Below, in pieces: positions 18,973 through 28,600 of a stretch of 64,000 bases of DNA. Position numbers and translations under genes: made by a program. Position 1 is the stretch's first letter. The number at the start of each line of letters is the position of its first letter. This stretch comes from Candidatus Laterigemmans baculatus. GTDB lineage: Bacteria > Planctomycetota > Planctomycetia > Pirellulales > Pirellulaceae. Where the stretch lies: the NCBI RefSeq assembly GCF_010367455.1, contig NZ_WRPR01000042.1, forward strand, positions 124,001-188,000, read 5' to 3'. Under the pieces are notes generated by a model. The model ran no database searches, was not told the DNA's origin, and saw only the letters and a program-made list of their open reading frames with translations.

Positions 18973-21648
18973 ATGCCAGAGGCAGAAAACGCGACAGCAA
19001 GTACAGACACGGTGGTTCTTGGGCCGTCGAACCCTCGCTCGGGAGCTTGGGCTCGCTTCGAGAGCTGGGCGAGCAAGAGGCTCACTCCACACCGGATTCA
19101 CGCCGGGCTGATACTTTTTATCACGATTCTTGCCGCAGGAATTTTGCTTCCTTTGGTGCGGGCTCATCCGAAACCCGTCCACGCGTACTTCCACGCGTTG
19201 GCCGACTGGCTGAGGGTAGGGTTTGCGTTCTTTCTGTGCGTCCTATTCACGGTGGCGATGTTCAGGCTGCTCTCGCCACGACGGTCGCACCTTGCCCACT
19301 GGAGATCGCACCCTCCCGCTTGGCTGGCTGCTCTCGTCGCATGGGCTGTGGTTGCATGCATCGATGTTCTGTATGGCTTCACCGCCCGGGGGTATCGTGC
19401 GACTGCGTGGGAATGGCTCGGCTACGCAGGCGGCTCGCTACTGATTGTGGGCTGGTACTACCAACTGTGGCCGGGCACCACTCAGAGCGTCCGAGAACCA
19501 GGGGAACCGGACTCGGTGGATGTGGTGTCGACGACGCTCCAAGACGTAAAAAATGCACCTTGGAACGAGATTGAGGCGTGGCTTGAGTCAGATGCACCGG
19601 CACAATATGACTTTCTCGACCACCAAATCGTGGCTGACCGTGTGAGCCGCCTGATTTCCCGCGGAACTCGATCAGTGGGGATCGTGGGCCCGTTTGGAGC
19701 GGGAAAGACAAGTCTGATCGCGAGGATTATCCGCCGGTTACTTATCAGCGAAAGACTCGGTGGCAGGCACTTCGTCTGCCACCATAGCTGCTGGGGATTC
19801 GAGACCTCTGCGTCTGCCATCCACGAAATGCTTGGAGCGGCCGTTTCAAAGCTTAGATCTGAGGTGGACACCTTTCAGGTCGACTCACTTCCAGAGTCCT
19901 ATCGAACGACGTTTTCAGCGGGTGGCGATTGGATTGAGGCCATCGCGAATCTGATCCTACGTAACCCGAACCCCATGGAACAGTTTGAACGCCTGTCGAA
20001 CCTGCTAGGGGACGTGGGTGGAACTATCGTTTTTATCGTCGAGGACCTAGACCGCAACGACACACAAAGCTTCGAGGTCCAGGAAGTATTAGCCTTCCTT
20101 GAGCGACTGAAGCAGTTCTCCAATTTACGTTTCATCCTCACCGGAGGTCTTTCTTCCTCAACCGGCATCGACTATGCAAAGCTTTGCGATCACATTGAGT
20201 ACCTAAAAGCCATTGAGCCGACACTTTCTTCGGAACTCGTTGCACGCGTCAGCGATAGATGCCTGGATGAATCTGAATTTCCCCATATAAAGGTCGCCAA
20301 TCCCGACCGCGTGTATGAGTGGCATGCAGTCACTGGATTTCTAATGAGGGACTACGAGCAACTGTCGCTTGTGGAAGCATTCGCATCGTTGCTCAACACC
20401 CCTCGGTCGCTGCGACATACTCTCGGACGCACCTACGCGGCATGGGGCACGCTTGCCGGAGAGATCGATTTCAACCAACTGCTCGCAGTGAATGCGTTAC
20501 GGTCCGGCTCGCCCGAATGCTTTCAGTTCCTCATCCGACGTTGGAGCCGAATTCATTCTCTTCCTAAGCAGGACCCGGCGTTCGGGAGGGATCGGATAGA
20601 GATGATCCGGAAAGCGATTATTGAAGACTGGGACCGAACATCCCGAGACGTAGAGTGGAATCCTGCGGCAGCTTTACGGATCATGAAATTCATTCTGCCT
20701 GCGACAGAATACTGGTTGTCCGACAGTTCTAGGCAACCATCTTCGAGCGGCGTGCAGCAAGGCATCCACCAGGAGCGATATTGGCGTCGTGCAGTGAACG
20801 AGGCGATCGACAGAGACGAGGTCCGAGACCAACGTGTCTTCGAAGAGACGCAAGATTGGCTTCACTTGCCCCGGCAAGACTCACCCTTTGTCGAAAGCAT
20901 CTGCACTTCAGAGACATTCTGCATGGTATGGCAAGATCTCGCCGGGATTTTTTTTCGTGGCGATTCGGACCGGATACTACTTCTCTGCGAACATGTTCTA
21001 GACCGCATTCGCAGCGAGCAGGGTGTGCGAGCGACATCTGACAGCACTGGCTTCGCAGCCGTCTTCCAATTTGCATATCGTTACCTCTCGACAGATGAAA
21101 GGAACACTGAGTGGCTACGGCACCGCATCCGTGATGCATGTTCGGTTAGCCTTGAGCTTGTGAATGGCATGTGGTATTACTGGGCTACGGGACCGGCACC
21201 GGTTCCGCGACAGGACCGGCAGGGCATTCGTCACTGCATTCTTGAAGAGGTGAAGAGAACGGTCACCGACGCTGACGCCTTGCGAGCAAGGCTTAATCCT
21301 GAGGAGCCAAATACGCTATACCACCTCGTGTTTGCTCCAGGGGGTGACGACGGTGTGATAGTCGTGAGTGTGCGTTCATGGTCCTGGCTTGGCCCAATAA
21401 TCCTTGAAGGCTTGCGGTGCCAAGACTTACCGACAGTAGCGAACTGCGTTGTTCTCATCGGTGCCCGTGCCGCAAGAGAAGTGCAGGCCGCCGTTGACAC
21501 GGAAGTCCTCAACGCGTTTTTTGGCGATAATGCACGCGAGGTCGTCGAGTTGCTTGCGGCGATGGTTGACCAGCTTCCCGATAAGGACCAGGCGTTCGCT
21601 AACCGAATGGTTGATGCCGCCCGAGCTGCAGTGCGTGCGGCACAATAA
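18973..21648 (+). CDS. KAP-family P-loop NTPase, membrane-anchored
   Basis: 891 residues. Four TM helices lie in the first 165 residues (ILFITILAAGILLPLV, VGFAFFLCVLFTVAMF, WLAALVAWAVVACIDVLY, GGSLLIVGWYYQLW). A KAP domain follows, with Walker A GPFGAGKTS (about 238-246), Walker B IVFIVEDLDRND (about 352) and a sensor region RFILTGGLSSS. The C-terminal 400 residues are helical and unassigned. KAP ATPases are often membrane-tethered and are found in phage-defence neighbourhoods, which fits this location. It reads toward the graspetide cluster (convergent). Function otherwise unknown. Confidence 0.8.
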   Translation: MPEAENATASTDTVVLGPSNPRSGAWARFESWASKRLTPHRIHAGLILFITILAAGILLPLVRAHPKPVHAYFHALADWLRVGFAFFLCVLFTVAMFRLLSPRRSHLAHWRSHPPAWLAALVAWAVVACIDVLYGFTARGYRATAWEWLGYAGGSLLIVGWYYQLWPGTTQSVREPGEPDSVDVVSTTLQDVKNAPWNEIEAWLESDAPAQYDFLDHQIVADRVSRLISRGTRSVGIVGPFGAGKTSLIARIIRRLLISERLGGRHFVCHHSCWGFETSASAIHEMLGAAVSKLRSEVDTFQVDSLPESYRTTFSAGGDWIEAIANLILRNPNPMEQFERLSNLLGDVGGTIVFIVEDLDRNDTQSFEVQEVLAFLERLKQFSNLRFILTGGLSSSTGIDYAKLCDHIEYLKAIEPTLSSELVARVSDRCLDESEFPHIKVANPDRVYEWHAVTGFLMRDYEQLSLVEAFASLLNTPRSLRHTLGRTYAAWGTLAGEIDFNQLLAVNALRSGSPECFQFLIRRWSRIHSLPKQDPAFGRDRIEMIRKAIIEDWDRTSRDVEWNPAAALRIMKFILPATEYWLSDSSRQPSSSGVQQGIHQERYWRRAVNEAIDRDEVRDQRVFEETQDWLHLPRQDSPFVESICTSETFCMVWQDLAGIFFRGDSDRILLLCEHVLDRIRSEQGVRATSDSTGFAAVFQFAYRYLSTDERNTEWLRHRIRDACSVSLELVNGMWYYWATGPAPVPRQDRQGIRHCILEEVKRTVTDADALRARLNPEEPNTLYHLVFAPGGDDGVIVVSVRSWSWLGPIILEGLRCQDLPTVANCVVLIGARAAREVQAAVDTEVLNAFFGDNAREVVELLAAMVDQLPDKDQAFANRMVDAARAAVRAAQ

Positions 21649-21866
21649 ACGACCACGCCTTCTCAGCCTACGGCATGGGAGCCGCTGCTCACCGCGGGAC
21701 AGATTCACTTGGCCGCACTCAGATTGGTCCTGATCATGCCGACGCATACCGGCATGCACGCGATTAGCTGGCCGAGGGGGCCATGAAGCAAAAAGAGCAG
21801 GCCTGAGGTGAGTGGACATCGCAGACCTGCTCGCACAGTTCAATCCCCGTGTCGATCAGGTTTCCC

Positions 21867-22721
21867 CTAAATCGGGCCGGTTGGCCCGGCCTCACCCCTC
21901 GGCCCAGCCTCACCCCTCGGCCCAACCTCACCCCTCGGCCCAACCTCACCCCTCGGCCCAACCTCACCCCTCGGCCCTCGAAGCAACTCCACAAGTGTGG
22001 CATCACTTCGAATCTCCCGGACGAGTCTCTCCGCTTGATCCTTTGGCGAGGACTGCACGACGTTAGCTACAAACAGGCCAACGAAAATCGTGAAGGCTGA
22101 AAGTGAAAAGAATCGTGCTGCTCTGTATAGGTCAACCAAATATTGGGTATGGTTGTTCAGGTCGACCTGGCATCGCATATACAGGTTGATGATGCTTTTC
22201 TTGAAATTGTCAGAATCCAGGGCCGCATCATACTGGTCGAGTGCAATTTCAGTGCGATGCCCAACATCGAAGAATACCATCAGGAGCGTGATAGCATTCA
22301 TTAGAGCAAGCATCGCCAGGACGCCCAGGACCCTCATCCACTCGGCGTCAAAAGCAAAAGCTCTTGGCATCAGCAACCCAACAAAGCCCAGCAGCAGGGA
22401 GCTGACCGTAAGTAAAGTTTTGCACTTATCTGCGACTGCGGCACAGCGAGATCCGGCGTTGTCCAGGCACTCTTTTGACACCCGCACCAGGGCGTCAAGA
22501 TTCGTGGAGTCCTCAAGGCTAAGGTCCTTGTGCTGCTGGTGGGAATAGCTCCGGCGACTCACCTCCTCCAGCGTGATTTCCAGCCCGTAAAGACGAAGCG
22601 AGTAGTAGGCGAGCCTTGTAACGAGCCATCGGCGTGCTGAATAGAACTTATCCAGCAGTTTCTGGGCTACACTGATCTCCGACTTCGTGTCTCCGCCATC
22701 GCTAACATTGGTCATTCGCAA
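21867..22721 (-). CDS. Membrane protein with collagen-like C-terminal tail, in graspetide operon
   Basis: 284 residues. The N-terminal 85 residues are soluble. Two or three TM helices follow ([38 protein letters not shown], and [22 protein letters not shown] after an intervening loop). The tail is a collagen-like run of Gly-X-Y triplets (GPRGEV repeated, ending GPTGPI) encoded by an 18-base tandem repeat. Its start overlaps the ATP-grasp stop by 20 bases on the same strand, so it belongs to the cluster. A transport, immunity or anchoring role for the peptide product is inferred from position only. Confidence 0.75.
   Translation of the reverse strand: MRMTNVSDGGDTKSEISVAQKLLDKFYSARRWLVTRLAYYSLRLYGLEITLEEVSRRSYSHQQHKDLSLEDSTNLDALVRVSKECLDNAGSRCAAVADKCKTLLTVSSLLLGFVGLLMPRAFAFDAEWMRVLGVLAMLALMNAITLLMVFFDVGHRTEIALDQYDAALDSDNFKKSIINLYMRCQVDLNNHTQYLVDLYRAARFFSLSAFTIFVGLFVANVVQSSPKDQAERLVREIRSDATLVELLRGPRGEVGPRGEVGPRGEVGPRGEAGPRGEAGPTGPI
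21883..21972. repeat. Five tandem 18-base repeats encoding Gly-X-Y triplets
   Basis: Five abutting units GGCCC(A/G)(A/G)CCTCACCCCTC at 21883, 21901, 21919, 21937 and 21955. On the minus strand each encodes GPRGEV/A. Because the unit is a multiple of three, slippage would change tail length without shifting the frame. Confidence 0.95.
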
Positions 22722-23661
22722 ACGATCTCACAAAGGAACTAGCGATTGCCGTGCCACCCGATAAGTCGAGCCACGCCCACTGCCCATTGGGATTTACTTC
22801 GAAGAAGTACCACTCTCCATCACGCCCGACAGCCATGTCTATTGCGGCAAAACGGAGCTCGTAATGAGCGACCAGCTTCCGCAGCAGTGAATCAACAGCC
22901 TGCGGTAGCTCGATATCTGCGTACGTCACGTCAGACATGTTATTGCGTCGAATGTCGCAGCGTTGCATGCCGTCTTCCCCTACGGCTCGAAGCTCAACGG
23001 CGTGAACGTCGCTGTCGACCACCGTGACTCGCACGTCCGAACGCTTGGGAACGAACTGCTGAAACAGTGTCGGGCAATGAACAAGGTCGCCGCTCGAATC
23101 AAGATGGTGCCTCTCGACCTTGTTCGTGTAAATCAATGAGTCATTGGCTCCATCCCGTTCCACGTATCCAGTGGACATGGGTTTTGCGATCACCCGTCCG
23201 CCGCAACGATCAAAGAATGCCCGTGCAGCAGTAGCATCCTGTGTCACAAGCGTTTCGGGAACAGTAAACCCCAGGGATGCTGCCGTTGATAGCTGTTCAA
23301 GCTTGTGCGAGGCGGATGCGTTCGCCGATGGATGGTTCATCCAGCGGCACTTGGGGATATGAGCGAGAAAACCCTCGACGGCCTCCGACCACTCGCTCAG
23401 TGCGTACCGACCTTCTGGTGATTCTCCGAACCGCTCGTCCCGCAGTTGTTCTGGACGACGGTACCAAACGTTTTTTACCTGCTTCGGGTATAGCTCGTGC
23501 TCACCGATGCTGATCCTAGGTTCGCCCAGCCGGAAGGAGAGCATGCATCCGCCGAGGAGGCTGTCGGTATCGAGACGTACAAGGGGGATGCCGGAAGCGG
23601 CGAGAATCGGCTCAAGATAATCCACGGTAGCATCGCGACTGTTCGTCAGGATTAGGAGCAT
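22702..23661 (-). CDS. ATP-grasp macrocyclase of graspetide (omega-ester peptide) type
   Basis: 319 residues with the layout of MvdD-like ATP-grasp RiPP ligases. An N-terminal pre-ATP-grasp domain contains VWYRRPEQ. A central lid has GGRVIAKPMSTGYVER. The Mg2+-binding C-terminal region reads FAAIDMAVGRDGEWYFFEVNPNGQWAWLD (Glu288, Asn290 by count); NPNGQW is characteristic of this group rather than of RimK or D-Ala ligases. It would activate Asp/Glu side chains of the precursor as acyl phosphates and join them to Thr hydroxyls as esters. Its start lies 10 bases inside the end of precursor 1, so the genes are tightly coupled. Confidence 0.85.
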   Translation of the reverse strand: MLLILTNSRDATVDYLEPILAASGIPLVRLDTDSLLGGCMLSFRLGEPRISIGEHELYPKQVKNVWYRRPEQLRDERFGESPEGRYALSEWSEAVEGFLAHIPKCRWMNHPSANASASHKLEQLSTAASLGFTVPETLVTQDATAARAFFDRCGGRVIAKPMSTGYVERDGANDSLIYTNKVERHHLDSSGDLVHCPTLFQQFVPKRSDVRVTVVDSDVHAVELRAVGEDGMQRCDIRRNNMSDVTYADIELPQAVDSLLRKLVAHYELRFAAIDMAVGRDGEWYFFEVNPNGQWAWLDLSGGTAIASSFVRSFANDQC

Positions 23662-23984
23662 CTGGGAAACGTCCCGTTGCGAATTCGCCCAGCGTCCGCG
23701 TCGGACATTTCGGCTTGAACCGCCGTCATCGTCTTGGTTCCCGCCATCAGCATCCGCCGGGGAGCCAAGGCGGATTTAGCCGAATAATCCCTGTCGTCCT
23801 GTTCCGTTGCGATTCTCGTGGCTGTTAAAGTTCCCGACTGCAAGGCCGAATGCGATGGCCGCGACGAGTCCCCGTCCGGCTGCTCTGCACGGATGAGCGT
23901 ATGGGTCTGCGTACCTGCCGCAGTGCCCGCTGCCGATCCATCGTCGCAAGCCTCTTGGAACTGAAGAATGAAGGCTTTAGCCAT
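23652..23984 (-). CDS. Graspetide precursor 1, three core repeats
   Basis: 110 residues. The leader has MAKAFILQFQE, shared with precursor 2. Three core repeats follow the pattern GTxTxTxxxxExxDxD: Thr25/27/29 with Glu34, Asp37, Asp39; Thr52/54/56 with Glu61, Asp64, Asp66; and Thr83/85/87 with Glu92, Asp95, Asp97. Spacing of the Thr and acidic residues is identical in all copies, while the intervening residues vary. That is what selection on cross-linking positions would produce. The start is preceded by AAAAGGAAAGC, and the ATG begins directly after the precursor 2 stop codon and one base. Confidence 0.8.
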   Translation of the reverse strand: MAKAFILQFQEACDDGSAAGTAAGTQTHTLIRAEQPDGDSSRPSHSALQSGTLTATRIATEQDDRDYSAKSALAPRRMLMAGTKTMTAVQAEMSDADAGRIRNGTFPRCS

Positions 23985-23985
23985 A

Positions 23986-24204
23986 TCATGCTTTCCTTTT
24001 GATGGCGAAGTGAGTCTCTGTCCCCTGATCGGCGTCGGAATCCTCGGATGCCACTTCCGTGACCGTTCTCGTGCCCGCCTGGACTGCAGCTCGCTCCCGA
24101 GAGCCTGATGCCGACAATTGCCGCTCCTGAAACCGCAGCAGAAACGCTGCAGCCGGTGTTTTGCTTCCAGGCGAGTCGTGCGGTAGCTGAGTGTTTATGC
24201 CCAT
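23986..24204 (-). CDS. Graspetide precursor 2, one core repeat
   Basis: 72 residues, first gene of the cluster. It has the leader motif AFLLRFQE (compare AFILQFQE in precursor 1) and one core, GTRTVTEVASEDSDAD, with Thr45/47/49, Glu54, Asp57 and Asp59 at exactly the same spacing as the three cores of precursor 1. A partial GTETH follows near the C-terminus. The ATG at 24204 is preceded by GAAAGAGA. Stop and next start are separated by one base. Confidence 0.75.
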   Translation of the reverse strand: MGINTQLPHDSPGSKTPAAAFLLRFQERQLSASGSRERAAVQAGTRTVTEVASEDSDADQGTETHFAIKRKA

Positions 24205-24503
24205 TTCGGTCTCTTTCGATGCGGCCTCAGGCGTTGAGGCTGCTTTCCAGCGGTGCAGCCGGTGATCGCATCAGACCTGCCTCAGGCGTGTCTTCCCCTG
24301 CCGCGGTACGCCGCAGCAAGGGAGATCCAGAAGTTGCTCGTTAGTGGAAGAGCTGGGCTAAATGCAAGCAAATCCAAGTTTTCCTCCTAGTTTATCGCTC
24401 GGTCGCGGCGAGGTACACTGCCTGCCGTCCCCGACCGGGGCTTGAAGCCGAATGCGGCAAAATCTTCTGAACGGCTTCGCCACGACGAGCAGGACCAGTA
24501 GGA
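24205..24503. promoter_or_regulatory. Divergent control region between graspetide and BREX clusters
   Basis: About 300 bases separating the minus-strand graspetide operon from the plus-strand BREX operon. It must hold promoters for both. I see no regulator gene, no clear operator palindrome and no BREX-associated WYL regulator here. Confidence 0.5.
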
Positions 24504-25094
24504 ATGCGGTACAGTGCCGACCTCACGGCGGGGGCTCTCAAGGTCCCCGAGAGCCGGATTCTGGCCGATCTGATGCTCCGCGGCATCGATGACGCTGGTT
24601 GGCGGGAGGCAATTTACGAACGGAACGTCCTCCAGGCCCGCAGCCTCAAGACCGCGAAGCGGCTCCGCACGCTGATCCGGAACCGCCTGGAGACGATGAC
24701 CGAGGAGATCTGGCTTTTGGTGCGGGACGGGACCGGCGACGAGGCAACCCACGCCTGCCTGGCGGCAGCGGTTAAGCAGAGCAATTTGCTGGGCGACTAC
24801 CTCGATCTGGTGGTGCGGGAGCAGTATCGGCTATACGCGGACTCGCTGCCGAAAAAGCAGTGGGAGCGATTCATCGATGACTGCCGTGGCCGCGATCCGG
24901 ACATGCCCCAGTGGAGCCAATCCACGGTCCAGCGGCTTCGATCATCGGTGTTCCAAGTCCTCGCCGAGGCGGGGTACATCGAGAGCACCCGTACCACAAA
25001 ACTTCAGGCCGTTCACATCGCCCGTCCCGTGTTGCGTTACCTCCAGAATCATGACGAGAAGCACGTCCTCCGATGCATCCAGGTGGGACCATGA
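24504..25094 (+). CDS. brxA: BREX protein BrxA (DUF1819)
   Basis: 196 residues. First gene of a type 1 BREX operon. The N-terminal MRYSADLTAGALKVPESRILADLML and the internal REAIYERNVLQARSLKTAKRLRTLIRNRLE are typical of BrxA, a small helical DNA-binding protein needed for defence in some systems. GTAGGA precedes the ATG. The stop codon overlaps the brxB start as ATGA, so translation is coupled. Confidence 0.92.
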   Translation: MRYSADLTAGALKVPESRILADLMLRGIDDAGWREAIYERNVLQARSLKTAKRLRTLIRNRLETMTEEIWLLVRDGTGDEATHACLAAAVKQSNLLGDYLDLVVREQYRLYADSLPKKQWERFIDDCRGRDPDMPQWSQSTVQRLRSSVFQVLAEAGYIESTRTTKLQAVHIARPVLRYLQNHDEKHVLRCIQVGP

Positions 25095-25666
25095 GCGATT
25101 CGCTCACTGAACGACTGGATGCGATCCTCCCGCGAATCACCTCGGAAGAATTCCTCGAAGCGAAGGGACTCGGAAACGAGATCGCATTCTTCATCTTCGA
25201 TTACCCGCCGGAATCAGAGCTGGTGGTCCGCCAGCATATTCGCTTTCTGCTCGACCAGATCCCAAAGCGGAAACCGCACATCCGGCTCATGCACATAAAT
25301 CTCTTCGAGTTCGTCATCAATCACCTGCGAAGCCGCAAGCTGCTGGACAAGACATTCGAGCTGCAGCGGCAAAAAGGAGACGAGTTCGTCCTCAAGCAGC
25401 TCGAAAAGGTTCTGCATCCAGAGAAGCTGGCCCCGCTTCTCGCTGAAGCCATCCAGCCGCACGACCAGGACCTAGTGCTTGTCTCGGGTATCGGGAGCGT
25501 CTGGCCACTGCTGCGGACACATTCGCTGCTGAACAACCTACATCCGATCATGGGCCGCACACCGCTCGTGATCTTCTATCCCGGCAGATACGACCAGAAA
25601 ACGCTGCGGCTCTTCAACAAGATCAAAAGCAACAACTACTACCGAGCGTTTCGGCTCATCCCGTAG
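25091..25666 (+). CDS. brxB: BREX protein BrxB (DUF1788)
   Basis: 191 residues from ATG 25091. Typical BrxB blocks include GNEIAFFIFDYPPESELVVR near the N-terminus, HINLFEFVINHLRSRKLL, and the C-terminal LVLVSGIGSVWPLLRTHSLLNNL and PLVIFYPGRYDQ. Second gene of the BREX operon; it overlaps brxA by four bases and is preceded by AGGTGGGA. Its biochemical role is not settled. The length agrees with known BrxB proteins. Confidence 0.93.
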   Translation: MSDSLTERLDAILPRITSEEFLEAKGLGNEIAFFIFDYPPESELVVRQHIRFLLDQIPKRKPHIRLMHINLFEFVINHLRSRKLLDKTFELQRQKGDEFVLKQLEKVLHPEKLAPLLAEAIQPHDQDLVLVSGIGSVWPLLRTHSLLNNLHPIMGRTPLVIFYPGRYDQKTLRLFNKIKSNNYYRAFRLIP

Positions 25667-25678
25667 GCAAGACCGACG

Positions 25679-28600
25679 ATGAAAGTAAAGCAACTCTTCG
25701 AGCGTGACATCTTTCGGTCCATCAATGGCGTCGTGAAGGCGGACCAACTGGATGAGTCGTCGGTATGGCAGGAGTTGGACGAGTTCGTCATTACTCAGGA
25801 ACTCGACAAACACCTCCGGAAGTTCTTCGCCTCCTACCTAGAGGCGATCGACCGACCGAACGATCCCGACGTAGCGGGTAACATTGGCGTCTGGGTTTCC
25901 GGTTTCTTCGGCTCTGGCAAGTCGCACTTCATCAAGGTTCTCTCGTATCTGCTGGAGAACAAGCCGCACTCGCACAACGGGCAATCGAAAGAGGCCGTCG
26001 AGTTCTTCGAGCCGAAGATCCAGGACGCGATGCTCTTTGGCGACATCAAGCGAGCGGTGGCCTCGAACACCGATGTCATTCTCTTCAACATCGACAGCAA
26101 GGCGGACACCAAGGCAGGCCGGGACGCGATCCTGACCGTCTTCCTCAAAGTGCTCAATGACATGCAGGGCTTCTGTCCTGATCATCCACACATTGCCCAC
26201 ATGGAGCGGTACCTCAAATCCAAGGGAAAGCTCCAGACGTTCGAAGACGCATTCCGAGAGTTCAGCGGCAGCGACTGGAAGGACGAGCGGGACGCCTACC
26301 AGTTCCATCACGACCAGACGGTGGATGCATTCAGTGCCGCTACTGGCCAAAGCAAAGACGCTGCCGAAAAATGGATCGACGGTGCCGAGGAGAAGTTTTC
26401 ACTCACGGTTGAAAATTTCTGCCGCTGGGTGAAGGAGTATCTCGATTCCCAGGGCTCAGACCACCGGGTCATCTTTTTGGTTGATGAGGTAGGGCAGTTC
26501 ATCGGTGGCGACACACACCTGATGCTCAACCTGCAGACTATCGCCGAAGACTTGGGGACGATGTGCCAGGGCAGGGCGTGGATCGTTGTGACCTCCCAGG
26601 AGGATATCGACGCCGTTTTGGGCGAGATGCGGACAACGAAATCGCACGACTTCTCTAAAATCCAGGGTCGCTTCAAGACCCGGCTGTCACTCTCCAGTGC
26701 AAATGTGGACGAAGTCATCCAGGAGCGTCTGCTGGCGAAGGAAAAGGCAAACGGCTCGATTGAACAGCTCGAAGGGCTCTTCAGCGATAAAGGGGACATC
26801 CTTCGGCACCAACTGACGTTTCATAACGTCGGCATGACCTTCAAGAACTTCCGGGATGCCGACGATTTTGTCCGGAACTATCCGTTCGCCCCATACCAGT
26901 TCCAGCTCGTCCAGAGGATCTTCGAAGCGATCCGCAAGGCGGGAGCCACTGGTCTGCACCTTTCCCGCGGAGAGCGGTCCATTCTCGATGCATTCCAGTC
27001 AGCCGGGCAGGTCGTGGCCGACTGCGACGTAGGCGTTTTGGTGCCGCTGTATCATTTCTACCCGTCAATCGAGAGTTTCCTCGATACCGCGGTCAAGCGG
27101 ACAATTGATCAAGCCGCCGAAAATCCCGGTCTTCAGTCGTTCGACATCCCTATCCTCCAGGTCCTGTTCCTGATCCGCTACGTCGATGAGATCAAAGGAA
27201 ACGTCGACAACCTAGTTACATTATGCCTGAACGAAATCGACGCCGACCGGCTGGCCCTGCGGAAGCAGATCGAGGAGACCCTGCAGCGGCTAGAAAAAGA
27301 GACGCTGATCAGCCGCAGCGGAGACGTCTACTTCTTCCTGACCAACGAAGAACGGGACATCAACCGCGAAATCAAACTCGTTGAACTCAGCGGTCACGAA
27401 GAGGCCGACCTGCTTGGGGAAATCATTTTTGGCGATGTGGTGAAAGGGCAGCCCAAGCATCGCTTCACTGAAAACAAGATGGATTTCGCCTACAACCGTC
27501 TCTGCGATGGATTCCCTGTTGGACGACGGGCGGAGGGGGGGCTGGCGGTGTCGATTATTACTCCGCTGGCTGATGACTACGAACTCTACCGGGACGAGAG
27601 ATGCGTTCTCGAAAGTAGCAGCGACGGCGGTCAGGTCCTCATTCGGCTCGACGACACCCCAGCTCTGGGGCGTGAGATCCGAACATACCTCAAGACTGAC
27701 AAGTACGTCCGCAACAAGGATGACGGCACTCTTCCGGCGACGACTAAACGCATCCACCGCGATCTGGCGGATGACAACCGGGAACGCCGTGTCCGGTTGG
27801 CGAACCTCTTGAGCGACATGTTCAGAGAGGCTGGCTATTTCGTCGCAGGCAACCGGCTTGATGTGAAAGGTGCCGCACCTTCGACGTGTCTCGATGAGGC
27901 TCTGGAGTACCTCATTCAGAATACGTTCACCAAGATGGGTTACATCAAGAAGCTCAGCGACAACCCGCTAAAGGAGCTTCAGGCGATCCTCCGCAGCAAC
28001 GATATCGGTCAGCAAGCACTCGCCCTTACGCTGGAGGAGGGAAATCCGAAAGCCATCGCTGAGGTCCGCAGTTACATCGAACTGGCGACTAAGGCCAGTC
28101 GTCCGATAGTGCTGTACGACACTGTTGAACGTTTCGCCCAGCGGCCCTACGGATGGCCCGCCGACGAGGTGTTGATCCTGGTGGCACGGCTGCTGGTCCT
28201 GCAGGAAATACAGCTCGTCATGGACGCGGCTCCACTTCCGCAGGATCGAGTCTACGAGAACATCACCAAATCGGCTAAGCAGCGGAAAATCACCATCGTT
28301 CGCCGCAAGACGACCGATCCGCGAGCGATCCAATCGGCCCGTGGTCTCGGCAAGCAGGTTTTTGCCGAGATGGGACCAGATGGGGAAGACGCCCTTTTTA
28401 CTTTCCTCACCAAGAAGCTGCAAAGCTGGGAAAAGAACCTCGGAGAATACAAGCTGCTCGCGGCAACTGGTGGCTACCCCGGCAAAGACGAGATCGCCGA
28501 TGGGGTATCCCTCTGCAAAGCACTATTGGCCTGCGACGACAGCTATGCCTTTCTAGAACGTTTCAACGACCGCAAGGACGACCTGCTCGATTTCTCTGAC

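Noticed and set aside
21883-21972. Tandem 18-base repeats as a CRISPR array
   Set aside because: The units abut without spacers and encode in-frame Gly-X-Y triplets; no cas gene is nearby.
24205-24503. A WYL-type BREX regulator in the divergent gap
   Set aside because: No frame of sufficient length with WYL features exists there.
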